From the NCBI GenBank assembly GCA_031267335.1, contig JAIRZH010000069.1:1-7429 (forward strand): a stretch of 7,429 nt of DNA. The letters run 5' to 3'. Origin of the DNA: Oscillospiraceae bacterium. Its GTDB lineage: Bacteria > Bacillota > Clostridia > Oscillospirales > Acutalibacteraceae. Of this stretch, positions 1 to 5,455 are shown piece by piece. The translations under genes and the position numbers were made by a program. Under the pieces are notes generated by a model. The model ran no database searches and was not told the DNA's origin. It saw only the letters and a list, made by a program, of their open reading frames with translations. Position 1 is the first letter of the stretch; the number at the start of each line of letters is the position of its first letter.

Positions 1-135
1 ACGACCATATTTCGGTACTTTTTGATTTGTACTACGTTAAATTTTTTTACAATACATTGGTATTGTAAAAAAATTTTCCTTATCCAAACCAAAAATTACT
101 CGAAATTTTGTCATTTCAAGTAGTGGGAACAGGCC
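1..135 (-). mobile_element. Miniature hairpin element, copy 1 (left end outside the window)
   Basis: This is a partial copy of the element seen complete at 3009-3194, in the opposite orientation. Positions 74-135 match the reverse complement of 3009-3070 with 4 differences in 62 bases. Positions 5-38 match the reverse complement of the other flank with one single-base gap and very few substitutions. The right terminal repeat is TAGTGGGAACAGGCC (121-135), against TAGTGAGAACAGGCT in the complete copy. The other terminus would lie just before position 1. No coding capacity is visible, so this looks like a non-autonomous MITE-like repeat. It lies downstream of yqfD. Confidence 0.8.
39..76. repeat. 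Perfect 17-bp stem-loop in element copy 1
   Basis: Arms 39-55 (AAATTTTTTTACAATAC) and 60-76 are exact reverse complements around the 4-base loop ATTG. The equivalent hairpin in copy 2 (3068-3105) has the same stem length and loop size, with one paired T:A to C:G exchange. The hairpin is the core of the element. Because one arm ends in a T/A run it could also stop transcription, but no adjacent gene clearly depends on it. Confidence 0.85.
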
Positions 136-251
136 CTAGTTGGCACCAAAGCCAAGCAGAGCCAAATGCACTAAAAAATGTTAAAAAATTGTTAAAAATT
201 CGCATATTTAGCTTATTGAAAACAGGATCTTAGAACAGACTATATTAAAAA
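136..251. repeat. AT-rich spacer with degenerate element ends
   Basis: Between copy 1 and the yqfD stop there is no gene. The segment 211-226 (GCTTATTGAAAACAGG) matches 3115-3130 inside element copy 2 at 14 of 16 bases. A few bases on, AGAACAGACT (232-241) resembles the element terminus AGAACAGGCT. Around 145-165 the pentamer GCCAA occurs twice, with a short inverted TTGGC partner; this is too short to interpret. The stretch reads as remnants of repeat ends laid side by side. Confidence 0.5.
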
Positions 252-1442
252 TTATTCTATTTTAATTGCAATATTTTCTAAACATTTTGCACGAATTGTA
301 AAAATCGCTTCGCCATTTTTTATTTCTTGTTTGGTTTCTTGTTCGAGAATTTTAGATTCTATTTCTTTTTCAAGACGTTTTTTAGCATTTGATTTAGCGA
401 TTTCAAAAGCTTCTTCGTTAGTTAAATTAGTTTGAATTTCTTGGAATTCAGTATAGTTATCTGTTTTAATTGCAATAGGAAATTCTGAATTTAAAATCTT
501 TAAAAATTTTATATCTTCAGATTTTTCCCAACCCTGGCTTGGATTAAGCCAAAAATTAATTGGAATTTCTTTTCCTAATAACCAAACATGATAGATTTTA
601 CATTTATTGTTTGTTTCTGTTTTTTTGATCTCAATTAAAGGTTGTTTTTCTATAATTTCATGCCAAACGCATGCCCAAACTTTGCCATCCGAACAAGATT
701 TTTTATTGTCTATTCCTTCAGAAGACTCAGAACTTATAAGAATTTGTCCTTTTACAACCGAATCGCCGATCGATACCACAGCATAGCCTTTATAAGTTTC
801 TATACCAACAATTTGTCCATCATAAGCAGCTTGTAAAACTTGTGGCAAGAAATCATCTGAAATTATTTCCGGTGTTTTTATTTTTTCTTTTAAAACTATG
901 TTCGCTATGCAACCTTCCAGATTCACTGAAATCCAAGAAACTTCTGGCAAATTTGCCATTAATTTTTGGTTAATATGTTTTACATTTATTTTATTAGAAA
1001 GGGCCCCGGGGTGAATTCCTAATTCATTCGCTGCAGAAATTACTTTCTGCACGCTTAAATCTTTTGCGCCGATAACATTAATTTTCCAAATGTAAAAAGA
1101 TAAAACATGAATATTTAATATAAAAATAACAATTCCAATTAATATGCCTTTGCGGTCTTTATGTTTTTCATAAATAAACGGGAAACCATGTTTTTCTATT
1201 ATTTTTAATTTTAAATAAATTTTTTTTGAAATTTTTAGCAGATTTTTATATTCGCTTGATAGTGTATTAACCAGCAATTTTTTTTTATTAACTTCATTTG
1301 AATCATCATAAATAAAACCAATGCCCCAAAGGTTAATATTTGATTTTGCCGCCAAATTAATAAGATTTGTGGCATTATTTCCTTCTATTAAAATAGTTAT
1401 GTGTCCAAACATCCATCTTATTAGCTTTAAAATTTTAAACAC
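252..1442 (-). CDS. yqfD: Sporulation protein YqfD
   Basis: YqfD is a mother-cell sporulation membrane protein of endospore formers; its biochemical role is not known. The 396-residue length matches the family (about 390-400). Visible landmarks are the N-terminal conserved block with ITILIEG (15-21) and NLWGI (37-41), one hydrophobic segment at about 99-118, the following IWKINVIGA stretch (118-126), the LPEVSWISVNLEG block (165-177), and the DGQIVGI...GDSVVKGQILISS hairpin-like motif (208-238). A charged helical tail of EEA...AKKRLEKE type (343-360) is typical of the family C terminus. The start is GTG at 1442; a downstream ATG at residue 11 would cut into the conserved N terminus. No convincing ribosome binding site precedes it. 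In Bacillus yqfD follows yqfC in one operon, whereas here the two are divergent with a 134-bp spacer. The reading frame is intact. Confidence 0.93.
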   Translation of the reverse strand: MFKILKLIRWMFGHITILIEGNNATNLINLAAKSNINLWGIGFIYDDSNEVNKKKLLVNTLSSEYKNLLKISKKIYLKLKIIEKHGFPFIYEKHKDRKGILIGIVIFILNIHVLSFYIWKINVIGAKDLSVQKVISAANELGIHPGALSNKINVKHINQKLMANLPEVSWISVNLEGCIANIVLKEKIKTPEIISDDFLPQVLQAAYDGQIVGIETYKGYAVVSIGDSVVKGQILISSESSEGIDNKKSCSDGKVWACVWHEIIEKQPLIEIKKTETNNKCKIYHVWLLGKEIPINFWLNPSQGWEKSEDIKFLKILNSEFPIAIKTDNYTEFQEIQTNLTNEEAFEIAKSNAKKRLEKEIESKILEQETKQEIKNGEAIFTIRAKCLENIAIKIE

Positions 1443-1485
1443 CGTTTATTTTTAAAAATATCTAAAAATTATTTTCTCGTGTTAT

Positions 1486-1514
1486 TTATATTCTACTTTT
1501 TTATTACATATGTT
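1486..1514 (+). promoter_or_regulatory. Possible sigma-E-type promoter for yqfC-ylbJ
   Basis: In the divergent spacer, ATATTC (1488-1493), a 13-base gap and CATATGTT (1507-1514) resemble the mother-cell sigma-E pattern (ATA-type -35 box and CATA-type -10 box). Transcription would then start about 55 bases before yqfC. yqfC and ylbJ homologues are sigma-E controlled in Bacillus, which is why this pattern was looked for. The spacer is extremely AT-rich, so chance matches are likely. A mirror-image promoter for yqfD could overlap it but fits less well. Confidence 0.25.
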
Positions 1515-1576
1515 TAAAAATAAATATTTTTGGAATCCAAAATACAATTTGAGAATATTGTTTAAGAAATTAATTT

Positions 1577-1840
1577 ATGAAAAAAAATAAAATTTTTGAT
1601 TTTCTGAATAATTCGCCGGCAAAATTTGCAATTGCGCAATCATATTTTGAAGTTAACGGCAATCAAGAAGCACGCATAGAAGGTTGCAGACGGGTTTTAG
1701 AATATGATGAAGAAAAAATAAGAATTTCTGTTAAATCTATGTCGCTTTGTTTTAATGGCCGAAATTTAAAAATAAAACTTCTTAATACAGATTCGTTATT
1801 AATTCAAGGGTTTATAAAATCTATTGAATTTCATTTATAA
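1577..1840 (+). CDS. yqfC: Sporulation protein YqfC (YabP/YqfC family)
   Basis: This small sporulation protein belongs to the YabP/YqfC family, whose members are expressed in the mother cell under sigma-E in Bacillus and whose mechanism is unknown. The 87-residue length is normal. Diagnostic positions are an acidic and aromatic first half, the EGCRRVLEYDEEKIRIS block (35-51), the G-R-N-L-K-I-K segment (61-67) and the ending LLIQGFIKSIEF (74-85), which matches the family pattern L-x-I-x-G-x-I-x-x-I-E-F. The start is ATG at 1577; only a weak A/G-rich stretch precedes it, with no clear Shine-Dalgarno sequence. It is followed after 25 bases by ylbJ on the same strand, so the two are probably one transcription unit. 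yqfD, its usual downstream partner, lies on the opposite strand. YabP is the alternative family member, but the adjacent yqfD and absent yabQ favour YqfC. Confidence 0.87.
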   Translation: MKKNKIFDFLNNSPAKFAIAQSYFEVNGNQEARIEGCRRVLEYDEEKIRISVKSMSLCFNGRNLKIKLLNTDSLLIQGFIKSIEFHL

Positions 1841-1865
1841 TTTTAAAAAAATGGTTTAAAAAAAT

Positions 1866-2960
1866 ATGATAAAAATAAAAATTTTTCAAAAAATATTAAT
1901 TGCAGTTTTGATAATTTCAGCATTCATTTCGATGACTTTATTACCTGAAATAGCTAGCAGTGGGGTAATATCAGGCATGAAATTTTGTGCTGAAATACTT
2001 ATTCCATCGATTTTTCCATTTATAATTTTTTCTTCTTGGATTGTTAATTCAGGTCTATCTGCACAATTAGGAAAAATATTTTCTAAAATATGTAAATTTC
2101 TATTTTATTTGCCAGGATCGGCAGCGCCAGTAATAATGTTAAGTTTTCTCGGAGGATACCCGGCTGGCGCGAAAGGTATTTCGGATTTATTTGAAAATAA
2201 TCTTATAAGCCAAGAACAATCGTGCCGAATGGCGCAATTCGCTTTCGGTGCCGGCCCGGCATTTATTATAAGCGTGATTGGAAATATTTTTTTAAAAGAT
2301 AAATTTATTGCAAAACAAATATTTTTATCTCAAATTTTATCTTCGATTTTAATTGGAATTTTTCTTGGAATTTATTCGCGAAATAAAAATAAAGAATTTT
2401 TTTCAAACCAAGCAAAATCAATCGTTCCGGAAATTCAAAACGCACTAATAAAGTCTTGTGAAAGTGCAGCTCAAGTCACAATTAATATGTGCGCTTTTGT
2501 AATATTTTTCAGTGTTTTAATATCTTTTATTAATAAATTTAATATTTATGAATTATTATCACAAATAAATTTTTCTAAAAATTTTTGGGAAGCACTAATA
2601 ACTCCAATTTTAGAAGTTACCCAAGGATGTAATGTTATAACGAAAAACTTAGGGGCAATCCCAGCTTTATTTTCTTTTATGGTCGGCTTTGGCGGATTTT
2701 GTGTACACTGCCAAATATTTTCTATTTTAAATAAAATAAAAATATCCTATTTAAGCTTTTTAATAGTTCGCATTTTTCATGGGCTAACCTCAGCATTAAT
2801 AACAACTTTATTAACATGCAATCTAAAAACAAATGTATCGGCACCGTTCGAATTTCAATTTGTTCCCGAAATGTCTACTCATATATTTGGTAGTATTTCG
2901 ATTTTTTTATGCTGCATTTATTTACTTCTTACAAAATTACATCAACGTTCTAATTCTTAA
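1866..2960 (+). CDS. ylbJ: Sporulation integral membrane protein YlbJ (SpoVV), dipicolinate transporter family
   Basis: This polytopic membrane protein of 364 residues is related to the nucleoside-transporter/FeoB gate domain. In Bacillus subtilis YlbJ (SpoVV) moves dipicolinic acid from the mother cell across the outer forespore membrane. Family landmarks are all visible: an N-terminal membrane segment (about 8-26), the ILIPSIFPFIIFS block (44-56), LPGSAAPVIMLSFLGGYPAGAK (82-103), FGAGPAFIIS (127-136), the EVTQGCN segment (250-256) and GFGGFCVHCQIFSIL (274-288). Many further hydrophobic stretches run between them. The start is ATG at 1866, 25 bases after the yqfC stop, without a strong ribosome binding site. 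No hairpin terminator directly follows; the downstream spacer carries the complete miniature element. The frame is intact, which suggests that the dipicolinate-related part of sporulation is or was recently functional. Confidence 0.92.
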   Translation: MIKIKIFQKILIAVLIISAFISMTLLPEIASSGVISGMKFCAEILIPSIFPFIIFSSWIVNSGLSAQLGKIFSKICKFLFYLPGSAAPVIMLSFLGGYPAGAKGISDLFENNLISQEQSCRMAQFAFGAGPAFIISVIGNIFLKDKFIAKQIFLSQILSSILIGIFLGIYSRNKNKEFFSNQAKSIVPEIQNALIKSCESAAQVTINMCAFVIFFSVLISFINKFNIYELLSQINFSKNFWEALITPILEVTQGCNVITKNLGAIPALFSFMVGFGGFCVHCQIFSILNKIKISYLSFLIVRIFHGLTSALITTLLTCNLKTNVSAPFEFQFVPEMSTHIFGSISIFLCCIYLLLTKLHQRSNS

Positions 2961-3008
2961 TCAGCTTCAAGCTTCCCCACTTTTTTTCTCGCTTTAAAAC
3001 CTGTCTAG
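2961..3008. other. Short spacer with a repeat-end-like motif
   Basis: No gene is present. The tail, AAACCTGTCTAGA (2997-3009), resembles the reverse complement of the right end of the 5292-5438 element (...TAGACAGGCT) and abuts the complete element at 3009. It may be a residual end of an older insertion. The bases CTAG just outside the 3009 terminus are also found just outside the 135 terminus of copy 1, so they may be part of the element or of a preferred target. Confidence 0.35.
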
Positions 3009-3194
3009 AGCCTGTTCTCACTATTTGAAATGACAAAATTTCGAGTAATTTTTGGTTTGGATAAAGAAAATTTTTTCACAATACTAATGTATTGTGAAAA
3101 AATTTATGTTTTGCGCTTATTGAGGACAGGTTTTTAACATAGTACAAATCAAAAGTACCGAAATATGATCATTAAACAGTAGTGAGAACAGGCT
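3009..3194 (+). mobile_element. Complete 186-bp MITE-like element, copy 2
   Basis: The ends AGCCTGTTCTCACTA (3009-3023) and TAGTGAGAACAGGCT (3180-3194) are exact 15-bp inverted repeats. Between them lie a conserved flank (3024-3066), a perfect 17-bp hairpin (3068-3105), a 30-bp segment absent from copy 1 (3106-3135) and a second conserved flank (3136-3179). No open reading frame of note is present, so it would need a transposase supplied elsewhere. No clear target duplication is seen: the five bases outside are TCTAG on the left and ATAAT on the right. It lies between the convergent 3' ends of ylbJ and cvpA and does not interrupt a gene. Confidence 0.82.
3068..3105. repeat. Perfect 17-bp stem-loop in element copy 2
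   Basis: Arms 3068-3084 and 3089-3105 pair exactly around the loop TAAT. Compared with copy 1 the stem differs only by a C:G pair replacing a T:A pair (3077 with 3096), while the loop differs by one base. Lying between two convergent genes, it could act as a bidirectional transcription stop for ylbJ and cvpA, but it is more than 100 bases from ylbJ and more than 200 from cvpA. Confidence 0.85.
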
Positions 3195-3195
3195 A

Positions 3196-3230
3196 TAATA
3201 TCTCTAAAACAGCGAATATTCAGTTAAAAT
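3196..3230. repeat. 35-bp segment shared with the 5292-5438 element
   Basis: These 35 bases match 5300-5334 at 29 positions without gaps, including an exact run AGTTAAAAT at the end. At 5300-5334 the sequence lies just inside the left end of a second miniature element. The copy here therefore looks like a remnant of that family abutting the right end of copy 2. Its own terminal repeat is not recognisable. Confidence 0.55.
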
Positions 3231-3243
3231 CGTATTGATCGTC

Positions 3244-3266
3244 GGTTAAATACATCAGTATTAGCC
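3244..3266. repeat. Short imperfect hairpin downstream of cvpA
   Basis: GGTTAAATAC (3244-3253) and GTATTAGCC (3258-3266) pair around the loop ATCA with one bulged A and one G-T pair. The core, AATAC-4 bases-GTATT, echoes the core of the two 17-bp hairpins, so it may be a decayed relative. It lies about 50 bases past the cvpA stop on the minus strand, but no T-run follows, so a terminator role is unsupported. Confidence 0.3.
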
Positions 3267-3314
3267 TTACTCGTGCTTTAAATTTTAAAAATTAATTTGC
3301 AAAGAGTCTGATAT

Positions 3315-4058
3315 TTATGTAATTTTCAATTTGCCCGGAAAGAAAGAAGCAAGTTTAGAAGTATTGCTTGAAATAAAATCTATTCCTATTGGGTTAAATT
3401 TATAAAATTTACCAGAAATAAAAGATGAACTTATTAATTTTTGTGAAAAAATTACTTTTGGACTATTCGAATATCCTGACACAAATTTAATCGCAAGTAC
3501 CACAACCCATATGATAACAACGCCTTTGGAAAATCCAAAAGCAGCACCTAAAAATGAATTTATATGTGAAAGTACCGGAATTTTAAAGAAAGAATCAGCA
3601 AATCCAGCAATACGTTTAATGAATAACGCTAAAATCCAAAAAATCAATGAAGAAATAATAATTTTTAAAACTCCAATGGCTGCCGGAGCAATTATTGATT
3701 CCAAGCTTTCTGAAGGATTAGAATTTTTTATAATTTTATTAGCTTTTTCATTAGTAATCCCTCGCCAGCTGAGAATTCGTTCTAATAATTTTGGTAAGGT
3801 TTGATTTTTGTTTTCTGATTTCGAATTTTTAGATAAAGATTTTTCAATTTCCCTGATGACTACCGGTTTCACGAACGAAGAATAAGTAAGTTCGGTAATT
3901 GGTTGAGAAGCTAAAAAAGATATGCCTGCCGCCAACGTCGAGCCGATAAAATATACTAAGGATCGAACTACTCCTTGCTTCCAACCTGAAATTAAAAACA
4001 TTGCAAGTGTAGATAAAATAATAAAATCTATTAGCGTTTGCAAAACTTGAATTGACAA
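3315..4058 (-). CDS. cvpA: CvpA family membrane protein
   Basis: CvpA-family proteins are inner-membrane proteins named after colicin V production in Escherichia coli; their molecular function in Firmicutes is unsettled. Four hydrophobic segments are visible at about 9-25, 33-51, 125-147 and 168-194. The family signature is clear: I-D-F-I-I-L (10-15) followed by SGWKQGVVRSL (24-34) in the first pair, and the late block INSFLGAAFGFSKGVVII (166-183). The 247 residues exceed the roughly 160-180 of proteobacterial CvpA. The extra length is a polar insert (about 70-120, Lys/Asn/Ser-rich) between the membrane pairs and a C-terminal tail. The start is TTG at 4058, supported by a good ribosome binding site 8 bases upstream and by the conserved N terminus beginning immediately. 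It is divergent from carA. Confidence 0.85.
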   Translation of the reverse strand: MSIQVLQTLIDFIILSTLAMFLISGWKQGVVRSLVYFIGSTLAAGISFLASQPITELTYSSFVKPVVIREIEKSLSKNSKSENKNQTLPKLLERILSWRGITNEKANKIIKNSNPSESLESIIAPAAIGVLKIIISSLIFWILALFIKRIAGFADSFFKIPVLSHINSFLGAAFGFSKGVVIIWVVVLAIKFVSGYSNSPKVIFSQKLISSSFISGKFYKFNPIGIDFISSNTSKLASFFPGKLKIT

Positions 4059-4065
4059 AATCTTT

Positions 4066-4072
4066 ACCTCTT
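4066..4072 (-). promoter_or_regulatory. Ribosome binding site that fixes the TTG start of cvpA
   Basis: On the minus strand the bases read AAGAGGT, ending 7 bases before the TTG at 4058-4056. The AGAGG core complements the 16S anti-Shine-Dalgarno. It is one of only two convincing ribosome binding sites in the window and decides for TTG over later in-frame starts. Confidence 0.7.
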
Positions 4073-4176
4073 AGTTTTTTAAAAATAAAATTAATTCAAT
4101 AGATTATAAACATGATTTTTATAGTTATTTTTTAAATTTGCAATATTTTAAATTTCATGTCACAATCGCAATTAAT

Positions 4177-5286
4177 ATGAAAGTTGTTTTTGAAAATGGT
4201 ATTTCTTTTTTCGGGGAAGAATCCGGTGCTTGCAAAACTGCCGTGTTAGAGGCGGTTTTTAATACGTCGCCTGTAGGATATCAAGAAATAATTTCTGATC
4301 CATCATATTTCGGACAAATTGTTTTTATGACTTATCCATTAATAGGCAATTATGGAATTAATTCTTTTGATTATGAAAGCGAGAGTCCGTGTGTGGGAGC
4401 TTTAGCAGTTGGAGAAATGGCAGATTGTTATTCGAATTACCAAAGTATTATCTCATTATCAAAAAAATTAATAGAAAATGACATACCTGCAATATCCGGT
4501 ATCGACACTCGCCAAATTGTAAGAATGATCAGTTTTTATGGTAGCATGCGTGTTATGATAACTCCTGATGACAATTTAAGCACAAAGTCGTGTTTAGAAA
4601 TTATAAATAACACACCAATTTTTAAAAATCATGTAAGCAAATTGAAGAAATTTAAAGATATTAAAAAAATCGATTTTAATATTTTAGGGAATTTTAATAA
4701 GAAATATAGCAATAATCAAAATGATCAGAAAAAAGTTTTGGTAATTGATTGTGGTGTTAAATATGGAATTTTGCGTGCTCTTTTAAAAAAAAATTGCCAA
4801 GTTTATGTTGCCCCATATGATATAACTACAGAACAAGTCTTAAATTTTAAACCTGACGGTATAGTAGTTTCAAACGGCCCTGGTAATCCTGAGGAAAACG
4901 AGACTGTTGTAAATTTAATAAAACAAATTCAAGGTAAATTTCCGATCTTTGGCATTTGTTTAGGCCATCAGATAATAGCTTTGGCGAACGGAGCGAAAAC
5001 TTATAAAATGAAATTTGGCCATCGTGGGTCTAATCATCCAGTGAAAAATCTTGAAAATGGAAAAATCGAAATAACTTCGCAAAATCATTCTTATGCTGTG
5101 GACGCTGCGTCTTTATCTAACACGGATTTAACTTTAACTCATATTAATCTACTCGATAATACTGCCGAAGGAATTGAAATTAAATTAAAAAATATTTTTA
5201 GTGTTCAATATCATCCAGAAAGTTTTCCCGGGCCGCAGGATAGTTTTTATCTTTTTGATAAATTTATTAATATGTTCAAAGTTTAA
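4177..5286 (+). CDS. carA: Carbamoyl-phosphate synthase small (glutaminase) subunit CarA
   Basis: CarA hydrolyses glutamine and channels ammonia to CarB, which makes carbamoyl phosphate for pyrimidine and arginine synthesis in the cytoplasm. The protein has 369 residues from this ATG, close to the usual 360-380. The N-terminal domain shows FNTSPVGYQEIISDPSY (28-44), TYPLIGNYG (52-60) and GIDTRQIVRMI (108-118). The class I glutaminase domain shows SNGPGNP (232-238), GICLGHQ with nucleophile Cys261, GHRGSNHPV, QNHSYAV and QYHPES with His346 and Glu348, so the catalytic triad is complete. An in-frame TTG at 4138 would add 13 residues, but family N termini start close to this Met; neither has a clear ribosome binding site. 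carB is not adjacent: after the stop come a miniature element and an opposite-strand gene. No PyrR-type or arginine attenuator is evident in the leader. Confidence 0.95.
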   Translation: MKVVFENGISFFGEESGACKTAVLEAVFNTSPVGYQEIISDPSYFGQIVFMTYPLIGNYGINSFDYESESPCVGALAVGEMADCYSNYQSIISLSKKLIENDIPAISGIDTRQIVRMISFYGSMRVMITPDDNLSTKSCLEIINNTPIFKNHVSKLKKFKDIKKIDFNILGNFNKKYSNNQNDQKKVLVIDCGVKYGILRALLKKNCQVYVAPYDITTEQVLNFKPDGIVVSNGPGNPEENETVVNLIKQIQGKFPIFGICLGHQIIALANGAKTYKMKFGHRGSNHPVKNLENGKIEITSQNHSYAVDAASLSNTDLTLTHINLLDNTAEGIEIKLKNIFSVQYHPESFPGPQDSFYLFDKFINMFKV

Positions 5287-5291
5287 CTTAA

Positions 5292-5438
5292 AGTCTGTTT
5301 AATTTCTCTAAATTAGCACATATTTAGTTAAAATTTTTAAAATTCAAAGCAAATAAGATAAACACTGACATATTTAAAGCAATATAGAATTTTAAATTTT
5401 AATTAAATATGTATTGCTTTAAAAATATTAGACAGGCT
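5292..5438 (+). mobile_element. 147-bp miniature inverted-repeat element with CTTAA duplication
   Basis: The ends AGTCTGTTTAAT (5292-5303) and ATTAGACAGGCT (5427-5438) are inverted repeats matching at 10 of 12 positions, both differences being transitions. CTTAA directly precedes the left end (5287-5291) and directly follows the right end (5439-5443), as expected of a target duplication. The interior has no coding capacity and contains a long imperfect hairpin. The outermost bases resemble those of the 3009-3194 element (AGCCTGT), but the interior is different, so it is a related or co-mobilised family rather than the same element. It fills the gap between the carA stop and the 5456-7129 gene stop without breaking either. 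Confidence 0.72.
5370..5428. repeat. Long stem-loop inside the 5292-5438 element
   Basis: TTTAAAGCAATA (5373-5384) and TATTGCTTTAAA (5412-5423) form a perfect 12-bp stem, extended outward by three pairs after a 2-base bulge. The inner 27 bases are themselves nearly palindromic A/T. It lies between convergent genes and could act as a transcription stop for carA, but there is no classic GC-rich stem with a T-run. Confidence 0.6.
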
Positions 5439-5455
5439 CTTAAATTATAGTTTTT

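Noticed and set aside
140..175. Possible tRNA-like segment with GCCAA repeats and an inverted TTGGC
   Set aside because: No cloverleaf or conserved T-loop sequence can be drawn.
642..836. Plus-strand open frame of 64 codons
   Set aside because: It lies wholly inside yqfD on the other strand and has no recognisable content; it is an antisense shadow.
1..3194. CRISPR-like or tandem array suggested by repeated hairpins
   Set aside because: Only two copies about 3 kb apart, in opposite orientation and bearing terminal inverted repeats, fit mobile elements rather than an array.
3511..3804. Plus-strand open frame of 97 codons
   Set aside because: It is antisense to the well-supported cvpA and its translation looks like no known family.
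4052..4057. TTGACA that looks like a perfect -35 box for carA
   Set aside because: The position 17 bases downstream is a T-run with no -10 box, and the bases are part of the cvpA start region.
4138..4176. TTG start 13 codons upstream of the chosen carA start
   Set aside because: No ribosome binding site precedes it and the added residues do not match the family N terminus; it remains an alternative.
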